Shown piece after piece: positions 44,772-53,381 of a DNA stretch of 64,000 nucleotides. Source of the DNA: DATKNA01 sp963755755 (GTDB taxonomy: Bacteria > Actinomycetota > Actinomycetes > Actinomycetales > Kineosporiaceae); the NCBI GenBank assembly GCA_963755755.1, contig CAVWLJ010000004.1, positions 1-64,000 on the forward strand. Direction: 5' to 3'. Position numbers and translations under genes: made by a program. Positions within the stretch are counted from its first letter, which is position 1. Each line of letters starts with the position of its first letter. The notes under the pieces were generated by a model. That model did no database searches, was not told where the DNA came from, and saw nothing but the letters and a program-made list of their open reading frames with translations.

Positions 44772-46145
44772 GGGCGCCGACGGGTGCGGAGCCGCGTGCG
44801 GTCCGCTGGTGGGGCGATCCCCGGGCCGGCGGCCGGATGCTGGCGGGCGACCACGTGCTCGACGTGCCGCTGGACGCACAGGTGCCGGACGGCGAGCGGA
44901 TCCGGCTGTTCGCACGGGAGGTCCGTGCCGCCGATCTCGTCGACGAGGACCAGCCCTACCTGGTCTTCCTCCAGGGCGGCCCGGGCAACCGTTCGCCCCG
45001 GCCGGGTGCCGACGCGCCGGGCTGGCTCCCCTGGGCCCTGCGCCGCTACCGGGTGATCCTGCTCGACCAGCGCGGCACCGGCTTGTCGACCCCGCAGGAC
45101 CGCGCGACGCTCGCGGGCCTTCCCCCGGCGGAGCAGGCCGACCGGCTCGCGCTGTTCCGCGCCGACGCCATCGTGCGGGACGCCGAGGCGCTGCGCAGGC
45201 ACCTGCTCGGCGACGGACCGTGGACGGCGCTGGGCCAGTCGTTCGGCGGCTTCTGCGTCTGGTCGTACCTCTCCTTCGCGCCGGAGGGACTCGCCGCCGC
45301 CTACGTCACCGGCGGGGTCCCGCCGGTCGGCGTCCACCCCGACGACCTCTACCGGGCGACGCGGCGGGCGGTCGAGCGCCGCACCTGCGAGCTCGACGAG
45401 GACCATCCGCAGGCCCGGTCCGTCCTCGCCGACGTCGCGCGGCACCTCCTCGGTGGCGCCGAGGAGCGGCTGCCCACGGGCGAGCGGCTCACCGTCGGCA
45501 GGCTGCAGGAGATCGGGCAGGTGCTGGGCACGGCGGGCGGCGCCGACCTCGTCGCACGGCTCGCCGAGGACGCGTGGGCGGTGCCCGGCCGCACGCTCTC
45601 CGACACCTTCCTCGCGGAGGTCGCCGAGCAGGTCTCCTACGCCACCTCACCGCTCTACGCCGTGCTCCACGAGGCGTGCTACGGCGACCTCGGCGTCGTC
45701 AGCGGGTGGTCGTCGGACCGGGTGCGCGGCGAGGAGGGGCCGCCCCGCGAACCGGTCGACGGCGGCCTGCCGCTGACCGGGGAGAACGTCTACCGCGACT
45801 CCGTCCGCAGCGATCCCGCCCTGGTCCCGCTCGCGGAGGCCGCCGACCTGCTCGCAGACCGGCGCTGGGAGCGGCCGCTGTACGACGCCGAGCGGCTGCG
45901 CGCGAACACCGTTCCCGTCGCGGCGTGCGTGTACGCGCGGGACATGTTCGTCGACCCCGACCTCTCCCGCGCCACCGCCGCCGCGACGGGCGGCGGTCCT
46001 CGTCGTCGACGACCAGGACCACCACCACGACGGCCTGCGGCGGGCCGGGCCGGAGATCCTGGGCCGGCTGGAGCAGGCCCTCGCCGAGGCCGCTCCCGAT
46101 GCCGTCGCGCCGGTCCGCCCGGAGCCCGGCGGAGGCGACGAGTGA
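44768..46145 (+). CDS. Alpha/beta hydrolase, S33 proline-iminopeptidase type, inside the second nuo operon
   Basis: About 458 residues (one extra base near 45995). Oxyanion loop FLQGGPGNRSPRP, strand VILLDQRGTGLSTP, and nucleophile elbow LGQSFGGFCVWSYLSFAPEGL (key GQSFGG, Ser nucleophile) are classical for peptidase family S33. A cap region (RRAVERRTCELDEDHPQA...) and a C-terminal part with PVAACVYARDMFVD follow; after the frame change VLVVDDQDHHHDGLRRAGPEIL supplies His candidates for the triad. No signal peptide, so cytoplasmic. Its GTG overlaps the nuoJ2 stop and its TGA overlaps the nuoK2 GTG, so it is translationally coupled to respiratory subunits. Substrate and link to the complex are unknown. 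Confidence 0.85.
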
Positions 46146-46579
46146 TCCATCTCGCCGGTCCCGTCGTCCTCGCCGCGGTGCTCGCGGGCGCCGGCGTCTA
46201 CGGCCTCGTCGCCCGCCGGAACGCCGTCCTGGTCCTCGTCGGCGCCGAACTCCTCGTGGCCGCGGCGGGCGTGCTGTTCGTCGCCGCGTCCGCGCTGCCG
46301 GCCGGTGGTCTCGCGGGTCTCGAGCGGCCGGGTGCTCCGCCCGGCAGCGTGCCCGCGGCCGATCCGTTGCTGGCCGGTCAGGTGCTCGCCGTCTTCGCCA
46401 TCACGATCGCCGCCGCCGAGGTGGGGCTGGCCCTCGCGGTCGTCCTGCTGCTCTTCCGGGTGCGCAGGACGAGCGACCTCAGCGCCGTCCGCGAGCTGGG
46501 CGAGGCCTCCCCGACCTACTCCGAGGACCCGGCGACCGCCGACGTACCGCGGCCGGTCGCCACGGGAGAGGCGCGATGA
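46142..46579 (+). CDS. nuoK2: NuoK-like subunit of second NDH-1 cluster
   Basis: 145 residues, longer than the usual 100 because of an insertion between helices 2 and 3 (LERPGAPPGSVPAADP) and a C-terminal extension (SPTYSEDPATADVPRP). Helix 2 Glu (VLVLVGAELLVAAAGVLF, key GAELL) and helix 3 Glu (IAAAEVGLALAVVLLLFR, key AAAEVGLAL) are both kept. GTG start overlaps the hydrolase stop. Confidence 0.9.
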   Translation: MIHLAGPVVLAAVLAGAGVYGLVARRNAVLVLVGAELLVAAAGVLFVAASALPAGGLAGLERPGAPPGSVPAADPLLAGQVLAVFAITIAAAEVGLALAVVLLLFRVRRTSDLSAVRELGEASPTYSEDPATADVPRPVATGEAR

Positions 46580-46635
46580 GCGCCGCGACCACCACGGTCA
46601 TTCCGGGGCCCGCCGCCGCGGGGGAGGCGCCATGA
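46576..46635 (+). other. 19-codon ORF between nuoK2 and nuoL2, possible duplicated start region
   Basis: ATG at 46576 overlaps the nuoK2 stop and the frame (MSAATTTVIPGPAAAGEAP) ends in an ATGA overlap with the nuoL2 ATG at 46632. The sequence around both ATGs is similar (GAGGCGCxATGAGCxxxGCGACxACC), as if the translation start region had been duplicated. It may be a coupling peptide or only a by-product. Confidence 0.3.
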
Positions 46636-48578
46636 GCATCGCGACGACCGCCGCGGCGAGCACGGTCGTCCTGCCCGCGTTCGTCGCCGTCGTCGGGCTG
46701 CCGCTGGCCCGCCGCAACCCGGTCTGGGGGCGCGAGTGGGCGGTGCTAGGCGCCGTCGCCACTCTGGCGGCCGCGTTGGTGGAGGCCTGGACCGTCTTCA
46801 CCGGTTCCGGCGGCCATCGGGTCCCGTTCCTGGGCTCCCTCGACCTGGGCTCGACACGGATCGCCCTCGACCTGCGCGCCGACGCGCTCAGCGCCACCGT
46901 GGCAGTCGCCGTCGGCCTCGTGGCGCTCTGCGTGCAGGTCTACTCCACGGCCTACCTCGCCGAGATCCCCGACGATCCGGTCGAGCAGGCGCCCACCCGG
47001 TACCCCGCCTACGCGGCCACCGTCTCCCTGTTCATCGCCGCCATGATGACCGTCGTCCACGCCGACGACCTGGTCCTCCTCCTGCTCGGGTGGGAGGTCA
47101 TGGGCGCATGCTCGTACCTGCTCGTCGGCCATCACAGCGAGCGGGCGGCGGCGCGCGCCGCGGCCGTGAAGGCCTTCCTCGTCACCCGGGTGGGCGACCT
47201 CGGCGTGCTACTGGCGGTGGTCCTCCTCCTCGGCGTCCTGCACACCACGTCGATCCCCGCAGTCCTGGCCGCCGCGCCGACGCTGCCGGCCGGGACGGCG
47301 CTGGCGGCCGTGCTGCTCCTGCTCGCCGGTGTCGCCGGGAAGTCCGCGCAGTTCCCGCTGCACACCTGGCTCCCCGACGCGATGGAGGGCCCCACTCCGG
47401 TCTCGGCCCTCATCCACGCCGCCACCATGGTCGTGGCCGGTGTCTACCTCGTCGCGCGGCTGCTCCCGCTCTTCCTCGCCGCGCCGGCCGCGCTCACCGT
47501 GGCCGCCGTCATCGCGGCGGTGACGATGCTCGGGGCCGCACTCGCCGCCCTGGCACAGGACGACTTCAAGCGGCTGCTCGCCTGGTCGACGGTGAGCCAG
47601 GTCGCGTACATGCTCGGTGGCCTCGCCGTGGCGAGGGCGGCCAACGGCGCGGCCCCGGCCGTCCTCCACCTGCTCAGCCACGCCGCCTTCAAGGCGCTGC
47701 TGTTCCTCGTCGCGGGCTGCATCGCGCACATCGTCGGGTCGACCCTGCTGCGCGACATGGGCGGCCTCCGCCACAGCCATCCGCCGCTGGCCGCCCTGCT
47801 CGCCGTCGGGCTGGCCGCTCTCGCCGGCCTCCCGCCGTTCTCCGGCTTCTGGTCGAAGGAGGCGGTGCTGGCCGCGGCCGACGCGGGCACGGGCACCCTC
47901 GGGTGGCCCGCCCAGCTCGTGCTCGCGAGCGGTCTGCTGACGACGCTCGTCACCGGCGCCTACGCCGGCCGGGCCTTCGCGATCGTCGCCCTGGGCGATC
48001 CACCGCCGGCGGCGATGGCGACCGTGCCCGCCGCAGGCGGGGAGGACGACCTCGACCTCGTCCCGGACGCCCTCGAGGTCCACGGTCAGGGTGCCGTCCT
48101 GCCGCCTGCGATGACCTGGCCGCTCTGGGTGCTCGCGGTGCCGACCGTGCTGGTCGGGCTCGTGCTGGCCCACCCGCCGGACGCGCTGCGGAACGTGCAC
48201 GTCGACCCGCTCACCGCCCTCGCCGGCACCGCCCTCTCGGTCGCCGGCCTCGCCTGGGGGATCGGGGCGGCGAGCAGGAACGCCGAGCGTGACGCCCTGC
48301 TGGCGCTGCCCGTCCGCCTCACCTCGTTCCTCCGCGCCGGCTACCGGTTGGACGAGGTCCAGCAGGCCCTCGTCGTCCGGCCGTACGGCGCGCTCGCCCG
48401 GCTCGTGCGCGGCGGCGACCGGGACGTGGTCGACGGCTACGTCCGGGGCGTGCCCGTCCTGGCGCGGTGGGGCTCCGTGCTGCTCGCCCGCGCGCAGAGC
48501 GGCCTCGCGACCGGGTACCTCGCCTGGCTCGCCGTGGGGGCCGTCGTCGTCGGCGTCGTCGGGGTGGTGCTCACGTGA
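46632..48578 (+). CDS. nuoL2: NuoL-like antiporter subunit of second NDH-1 cluster
   Basis: 648 residues. Channel residues are kept: Glu in LLLLGWEVMGACSYLLVGHH, Lys in GVAGKSAQFPLHTWLPDAMEGPTPVSALIHAATMV, and Lys in LSHAAFKALLFLVAGCI. PPFSGFWSKEAVLAAAD is the TM12 loop. The C-terminal lateral-helix region (RAGYRLDEVQQALVVRPYGALARLVRGGDR) and the last membrane helix are present, so this is a full NuoL rather than an Mrp antiporter fragment. The stop overlaps the nuoM2 GTG. Confidence 0.93.
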   Translation: MSIATTAAASTVVLPAFVAVVGLPLARRNPVWGREWAVLGAVATLAAALVEAWTVFTGSGGHRVPFLGSLDLGSTRIALDLRADALSATVAVAVGLVALCVQVYSTAYLAEIPDDPVEQAPTRYPAYAATVSLFIAAMMTVVHADDLVLLLLGWEVMGACSYLLVGHHSERAAARAAAVKAFLVTRVGDLGVLLAVVLLLGVLHTTSIPAVLAAAPTLPAGTALAAVLLLLAGVAGKSAQFPLHTWLPDAMEGPTPVSALIHAATMVVAGVYLVARLLPLFLAAPAALTVAAVIAAVTMLGAALAALAQDDFKRLLAWSTVSQVAYMLGGLAVARAANGAAPAVLHLLSHAAFKALLFLVAGCIAHIVGSTLLRDMGGLRHSHPPLAALLAVGLAALAGLPPFSGFWSKEAVLAAADAGTGTLGWPAQLVLASGLLTTLVTGAYAGRAFAIVALGDPPPAAMATVPAAGGEDDLDLVPDALEVHGQGAVLPPAMTWPLWVLAVPTVLVGLVLAHPPDALRNVHVDPLTALAGTALSVAGLAWGIGAASRNAERDALLALPVRLTSFLRAGYRLDEVQQALVVRPYGALARLVRGGDRDVVDGYVRGVPVLARWGSVLLARAQSGLATGYLAWLAVGAVVVGVVGVVLT

Positions 48579-50209
48579 CCCGCGTCGACTCCACCTGGCT
48601 CCTGCCGGCGCTCGTCGGCGTTCCGCTCCTCGGCGCCGTCCTGCTGCTGCTCCTGCGCCGGCTGGGGGAGACCGCCGCCGCGCGCCTCGCCGCCGGCTTC
48701 GCCGCCGTCACCTTCCTCCTGGGGATCGCCGCGGCGGTCGCGGCCGCGCCCTACGACGCGGGGCGCTCCGGGCTCGCCGTCGATGCCCCCTGGATCCCGG
48801 CGCTGGGCGTGCGCGCCCACCTCGCCGTCGACGGCATCTCGATGCCGCTGGTGCTGCTGACCGTCCTGCTCGGGCTGCTCGTCTGCGGGCACGTCGTGCG
48901 GGTCCGCCCGGTCACCGGGCGCGTGCACGGGCTCCTCGCCTGCTACCTCACCGTCGAGGCCGGGGCCATCGCGACCTTCACGGCCCGCGACCTGCTGCTG
49001 TTCTTCGTGGCGTTCGAGGCGGTCCTCATCCCCATGTGGTTCGTGGTCGCGTTCTGGGGCGACGACCAGCAGCGTTCGTCCTACGGGCCGCGGGGCGTGA
49101 CGCCGGTCCGCGGTGAGGGCGCCCGCCGGGACGCCGCCAACCGGTTCGTCCTGTTCACCGCGTTCGGGTCCGCCGTTCTCCTGCTCGGCCTGCTGCTCGT
49201 GGCGGTCCGGTACGGCACGACGGACATCGACGTCCTCACCGCGCGCGCGGCCGGTGCCGACGGAGGTCCGGCGCTCGGCAGCACGGAGCAGGTGATCGCG
49301 GCAGCACTGATCATCGGGGGCCTGGCGATCAAGGCGCCGATGTTCCCGTTCCACACCTGGCTGCCTCCCGCGCACACGATCGCCCCGACCGGCGGTTCGG
49401 TGCTCCTCGCGGGCGTGCTCCTCAAGATGGGCACCTACGGCCTGGTCCGGATCGCCGTACCGATCGTGCCCGAGGGCGTGCGCTCCCTGGCGCCGCTGCT
49501 CGGCGCCCTCGGCGTCGCCGGCGTCCTCTGGGGCGGGCTGGCCTGCTTCGTGGAGCGCGACCTCAAACGCCTGGTCGCGTTCTCGTCGGTGGCGCACATG
49601 GGCTTCGTGCTGCTCGGCATCGCGTCCCTCACCGCGATCGGGCTGCAGGGCGCGCTGTTCGCGAACGTGGCCCACGGCCTCGTCACGGGGCTGCTGTTCC
49701 TCGTGGTCGGCGCCCTCAAGGACCGCCACCACAGCGCGGACCTCACCGTGATCGGCCCCGACCTGCGCGACCGCCTGCCGCGGCTGGGCTGGCTGCTCGC
49801 CTTCGGGTCCCTGGCCGCGCTGGGTCTGCCCGGGCTCGCCGGCTTCTGGGGCGAACTGCTGGCCATCGCCGGAGCGTGGAGCTCGACCGCGCTCGGTCCG
49901 CTCGACCGGGCCCTCGCCGTGCTCGCGGCTGTCGGCACCGCCGTCGCCGCGGCCTATCTGCTGCGGGTGCTCCGCCTGATCTGGCACGGTCCGCTGCCCA
50001 CCCCGGGCGGTGACGCCCGGTCGGTCGACGGCCTGCCCGGCGTCCCCCCGCCGGTCACCATGGGCGACGCGACCCTGCACGAGGTGGCCGTCACCGGTCC
50101 GCTGGTGGTCGCGGTCGGCGTGCTCGGCGTCCTGCCCTGGCTGCTGCTGAACGTCACGGGGCCCGCGGTCCGCGCCCTGCTCGGTGCCCGCAGCGGAGCG
50201 CTCCCGTGA
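48575..50209 (+). CDS. nuoM2: NuoM-like antiporter subunit of second NDH-1 cluster
   Basis: 544 residues from GTG 48575. Glu in LFFVAFEAVLIPMWFVVAFW, Lys in GGLAIKAPMFPFHTWLPPAHTIAP, Lys in FVERDLKRLVAFSSVAHMGF and Glu in LPGLAGFWGELLAIAG show a complete proton path. It carries a hydrophilic insertion (DDQQRSSYGPRGVTPVRGEGARRDAANR) between helices 5 and 6 compared with NuoM of the first operon (quoted as key YGPRGVTPVRGEGARRD). Stop overlaps the nuoN2 GTG or ATG start. Confidence 0.93.
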   Translation: MTRVDSTWLLPALVGVPLLGAVLLLLLRRLGETAAARLAAGFAAVTFLLGIAAAVAAAPYDAGRSGLAVDAPWIPALGVRAHLAVDGISMPLVLLTVLLGLLVCGHVVRVRPVTGRVHGLLACYLTVEAGAIATFTARDLLLFFVAFEAVLIPMWFVVAFWGDDQQRSSYGPRGVTPVRGEGARRDAANRFVLFTAFGSAVLLLGLLLVAVRYGTTDIDVLTARAAGADGGPALGSTEQVIAAALIIGGLAIKAPMFPFHTWLPPAHTIAPTGGSVLLAGVLLKMGTYGLVRIAVPIVPEGVRSLAPLLGALGVAGVLWGGLACFVERDLKRLVAFSSVAHMGFVLLGIASLTAIGLQGALFANVAHGLVTGLLFLVVGALKDRHHSADLTVIGPDLRDRLPRLGWLLAFGSLAALGLPGLAGFWGELLAIAGAWSSTALGPLDRALAVLAAVGTAVAAAYLLRVLRLIWHGPLPTPGGDARSVDGLPGVPPPVTMGDATLHEVAVTGPLVVAVGVLGVLPWLLLNVTGPAVRALLGARSGALP

Positions 50210-51742
50210 CCGGGCTCCCCGGCGTCCAGGCCCTGGACTGGCTGGCGGTGGCGCCGATCGCGGCCCCCGTCGCGGCGGCCCTGGTCATCCTGCTCGTCGA
50301 CGCCGTGGTGCCGCCCCGCGGCGCCGACGTCGAGCGGCGAGGGACGCGCCGCGTCCACGACGTCGTCGCACTCGCCGGACTGGTCGCGGCCGGTGCCGCC
50401 GTCGTCGCACTCGCCGCCGGCGGTGCCGACCGGGAGACGGCCTGCGTGCCCGGCGGCGGCCTGCAGCTGACGGTCTGCTCCTTCGTGGCGTCTCCGTTGA
50501 CCCTGTCGCTGCAGGCGGTGACGCTCGGCGCGGCGATCGTCTGCCTGCTGCTGACGCTCGACGGCCCCGGTGCCCACGCCCGCGTCCCGCACCACGTCCT
50601 GCTGCTCGCAGCCGTCGCCGGTGCCACCGCCCTCGCCGGCGGCCGCGACCTCGCCACCCTGGTCGTCGCGTTCGAGACCGCCACCCTGCCCGCCGTCGGT
50701 CTCGTCGCCCTGCGCCGGGACCCGCAGGGCGCCCAGGGAGCGGTGACGTTCCTGCTCACGGCGCTGACGTCCCTCGGCCTGCTGCTGCTCGGCGCCGCAC
50801 TGCTGCTCATGGCGACCGGCTCCGCCCACCTCGAGCGGATCGCCACCGCACTCGGCGAGCCCGGGCTGCCTCCGCGGGTCAAGGCCGTCGCCGTCCTCGG
50901 CGTGCTGCTCGCCGTCGCGGGCATCGCGTTCAAGCTGTCCGTCGTCCCGTTCCACCTGTGGACGCCGGACACCTACGCGGGGGCGCCGCTGCCGATCGCG
51001 GCCTTCCTCTCGACGGTGTCCAAGGCGGCGGGGGCTGCGGCCGCGATCGTCCTGCTGACCGTCGGCGTCCTGCCCCTGGCCGGCAACATGGGCGCCCGTC
51101 GTCGGCGGCGTCGCCGTCCTCACGGTCACCGTCGGCAACCTGGTCGCGCTCCGCCAGCGGGTCGCCGTCAGGCTGCTCGCCTGGTCGACCGTGGCACAGG
51201 CGGGTTGGGTGATCCTTCCGCTCGCCGGTGCGGGTCCGGCCGGTCCGGCGCAGGCGCAGGCGGCGTCCGCGGCCGCGGTCGGCTATCTGGCCGCCTACGT
51301 CGCGGCCACCCTGGCCGTGTTCGCGGTCGTCGTCGTGTTCGCCCGGCATCACCCGGCGGGGGAGGAGCACACCGTCGAGGCGTATCGGGGCCTGGCCCGG
51401 CGGGAGCCGGTCGCCGCCGCCGTCCTCGCCTTCGGGCTCGCCTGTCTTGCCGGGCTCCCGCCCGGGATCGTCGGCCTGGTGGCGAAGGTCCTCGCCGTCC
51501 GCCCGGTCGTCGACGCCGGCGTCTGGCCGGTCGCCCTGATCGCGGCAGCCAACGTCGCCCTCGGTCTGGTCTACTACCTCCGCTGGGCCGCGTTGCTCTT
51601 CACCCCGACCCGGGCCCGGGTACCCACCTGGCGAGTGCGCACCGCCGAGGGCCTGGCGCTGGGTGCGGCCGGGGCCGCGTGCGTCGCCCTCTCCGTCTGG
51701 CCGCAGTTCGTCGCAGGGCTGGCGCCCGGGCTTCCGCGCTGA
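50206..51742 (+). CDS. nuoN2: NuoN-like antiporter subunit of second NDH-1 cluster (one frameshift)
   Basis: About 511 residues with one extra base near 51092 (LAGN then WAPVVGGVAVLTVTVGN). Glu in VVAFETATLPAVGLVAL and Lys in IAFKLSVVPFHLWTPDTYAGAPLP are conserved, as is a Lys in GLVAKVLAV. The VKRxLAYSS motif of NuoN is RQRVAVRLLAWSTVAQAGW here, so the conserved lysine of the central channel is replaced by Val. It is the last gene of the second operon; htpX follows after 91 bases. Confidence 0.88.
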
Positions 51743-51833
51743 GCGTGGGGCACCCGGGAACTGCACCCGTGTCCGGCGGCGTTGTGCGGGTAGGTGTGCG
51801 GAGACCGCACGGAACGAAGGAGCGAGCGACCTC

Positions 51834-52694
51834 ATGGGTCACCGGCACTACAACGGCCTCAAGACCGCGGTGCTGCTGGGCGGGCTGTCCGCCTTCCTGC
51901 TGCTCGTCGGCGCGCTGATCGCGGGCCGGAGCGGCCTCGTCATCGCGCTGGTCATCGCACTCGCCATCAACGCCTACAGCTACTGGAACTCCGACAAGCT
52001 GGCCCTGCGCGCGATGCGGGCGCGGCCGGTGAGCGAGGCCGAGCAGCCCGTGATGTACCGGATCGTCCGGGAGCTCTCGACGGGCGCCCGGCAGCCGATG
52101 CCGCGGCTGTACGTGTCGCCGACGATGGCGCCGAACGCCTTCGCCACCGGGCGCAACCCCCGCAACGCCGCGGTCTGCGCGACCGAGGGAATCCTGCAGA
52201 TGCTCGACGAGCGCGAGCTGCGCGGCGTGCTGGGCCACGAGTTGATGCACGTGTACAACCGGGACATCCTCACCGCCTCGGTCGCCGCTGCGGTCGCGAG
52301 CGCGATCACCTTCATCGCCCAGTTCGCGCTGTTCTTCGGCGGCGGGGACGACGACGACCGGCCCAACCCGGTCGCCGCGATCGCTCTCCTGGTGCTCGGC
52401 CCGCTCGCCGCCGGCGTGATCCAGATGGCGATCAGCCGGACGCGTGAGTACGACGCCGACGAGGACGGCGCGCGGCTGACCAACGACCCCCTCGCGCTGG
52501 CCTCCGCCCTGCGCAAACTCGAGCTCGGCACCCGTCAGCTGCCACTCCCCCCGGAGCGCGAGATCGTCAACGCCAGCGCGCTCATGATCGCCAATCCGTT
52601 CCGCGGCGACGGCCTCTCCCGCCTGTTCAGCACGCACCCGCCGATGGCCGACCGCATCGCCCGCCTCGAGACGATGGCCGGGTACCGGCGGTGA
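51834..52694 (+). CDS. htpX: Membrane zinc metalloprotease HtpX
   Basis: M48B family protease for quality control of membrane proteins. 286 residues from ATG 51834. Two N-terminal helices (AVLLGGLSAFLLLVGALIAG and GLVIALVIALAINAYSYW), cytoplasmic substrate region PMPRLYVSPTMAPNAFATGRNPRNAAVC (key NAFATGRNP), zinc site GHELMHVYNRDI with the third ligand Glu in SRTREYDADEDGARL, and two further helices between. The C-terminal FSTHPPMADRIARL is typical. Placement behind the nuo genes fits a role in membrane-complex turnover, which is an inference. Confidence 0.96.
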   Translation: MGHRHYNGLKTAVLLGGLSAFLLLVGALIAGRSGLVIALVIALAINAYSYWNSDKLALRAMRARPVSEAEQPVMYRIVRELSTGARQPMPRLYVSPTMAPNAFATGRNPRNAAVCATEGILQMLDERELRGVLGHELMHVYNRDILTASVAAAVASAITFIAQFALFFGGGDDDDRPNPVAAIALLVLGPLAAGVIQMAISRTREYDADEDGARLTNDPLALASALRKLELGTRQLPLPPEREIVNASALMIANPFRGDGLSRLFSTHPPMADRIARLETMAGYRR

Positions 52695-53158
52695 CGCCGG
52701 CCCGTCGCCCCGGTGCACGCCCCGCGGGCACCGATGACGCCCGGAGCGCCCGCCGTCCCCTTCCTCGCGGGGGTGCCGGCCGCCGGCGGACCGCCGCGTC
52801 CGAGGTCCCGCCACCGCCGTTGCGACCGCGCCAGGCGGGCGTCATGCTCGCCGGCCTCGGTGCGTTCGCCGCGGGCTTCGCGGCGGCCGGCGTCCTGGTG
52901 GCCGCCGGCCACGGCGGGGCGCCGGCGTACTGGTGCCTGGTGAGCCTGGGGCTCTTCGGCGTCGCCGCGCTGGGCGTCGCCTCCCCGCGCAGCCTCGCCG
53001 ACGCGGGCCGCCCCGCTGTCTGGTCGCGCGCCGGCCTCGCTGCCGTCGCCGACCCGCTCGGTCTACCCGGCGGCCTCGTCGCCGGGGCGTTCTACGCCCT
53101 CCTCGCGGTCGGCGTCCTCGGCAACGTCGTGCTCCCGCTCGCCTTCGGCGGCCGCTGA
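52691..53158 (+). CDS. Small integral membrane protein of unknown function
   Basis: 155 residues from a GTG overlapping the htpX stop; a start inside, at the ATG near 52841, is also possible. The first 48 residues are basic and Pro-rich. Three hydrophobic segments lie at about residues 50-73 (VMLAGLGAFAAGFAAAGVLV), 78-100 (YWCLVSLGLFGVAALGVAS) and 125-150 (GLVAGAFYALLAVGVLGNVVLP). Coupling to htpX suggests they are expressed together. No family recognised. Confidence 0.6.
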   Translation: MTPARRPGARPAGTDDARSARRPLPRGGAGRRRTAASEVPPPPLRPRQAGVMLAGLGAFAAGFAAAGVLVAAGHGGAPAYWCLVSLGLFGVAALGVASPRSLADAGRPAVWSRAGLAAVADPLGLPGGLVAGAFYALLAVGVLGNVVLPLAFGGR

Positions 53159-53381
53159 GCGCGAGGCCCAGCCCACGCCCGGCAGGGTCGTTCCCCCTCG
53201 GATGGGGGCATTCGCCGGGCGTGTGCCCGTCTCATGCGGCACGCTTGACAAACACTGTTCGGGCCCGCGCGAACGCGCCTGACTTCCCTGCCTGCCGGGC
53301 CACCCCTGTCCGGCCGGCTCGCCGAACAACGGCTCCGGCCATCGGCGGGTCCGCCCGCCGCCGCCCTGCCCGCACCTCGAG
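53159..53381 (+). promoter_or_regulatory. Intergenic region with hairpin and -35-like element
   Basis: CCCCC TCGGAT GGGGG around 53192-53207 can form a short terminator-like stem after the membrane-protein gene. TTGACA at 53245-53250 is a perfect -35 hexamer facing the debranching-enzyme gene, but I see no convincing -10 at the right distance. Confidence 0.3.

Noticed and set aside
46632..50209. nuoL2/nuoM2 as an Mrp-type sodium/proton antiporter
   Set aside because: The flanking nuoA2-B2-C2-H2-I2-J2-K2 and nuoN2 genes and the full NuoL lateral-helix region show an NDH-1-type cluster.
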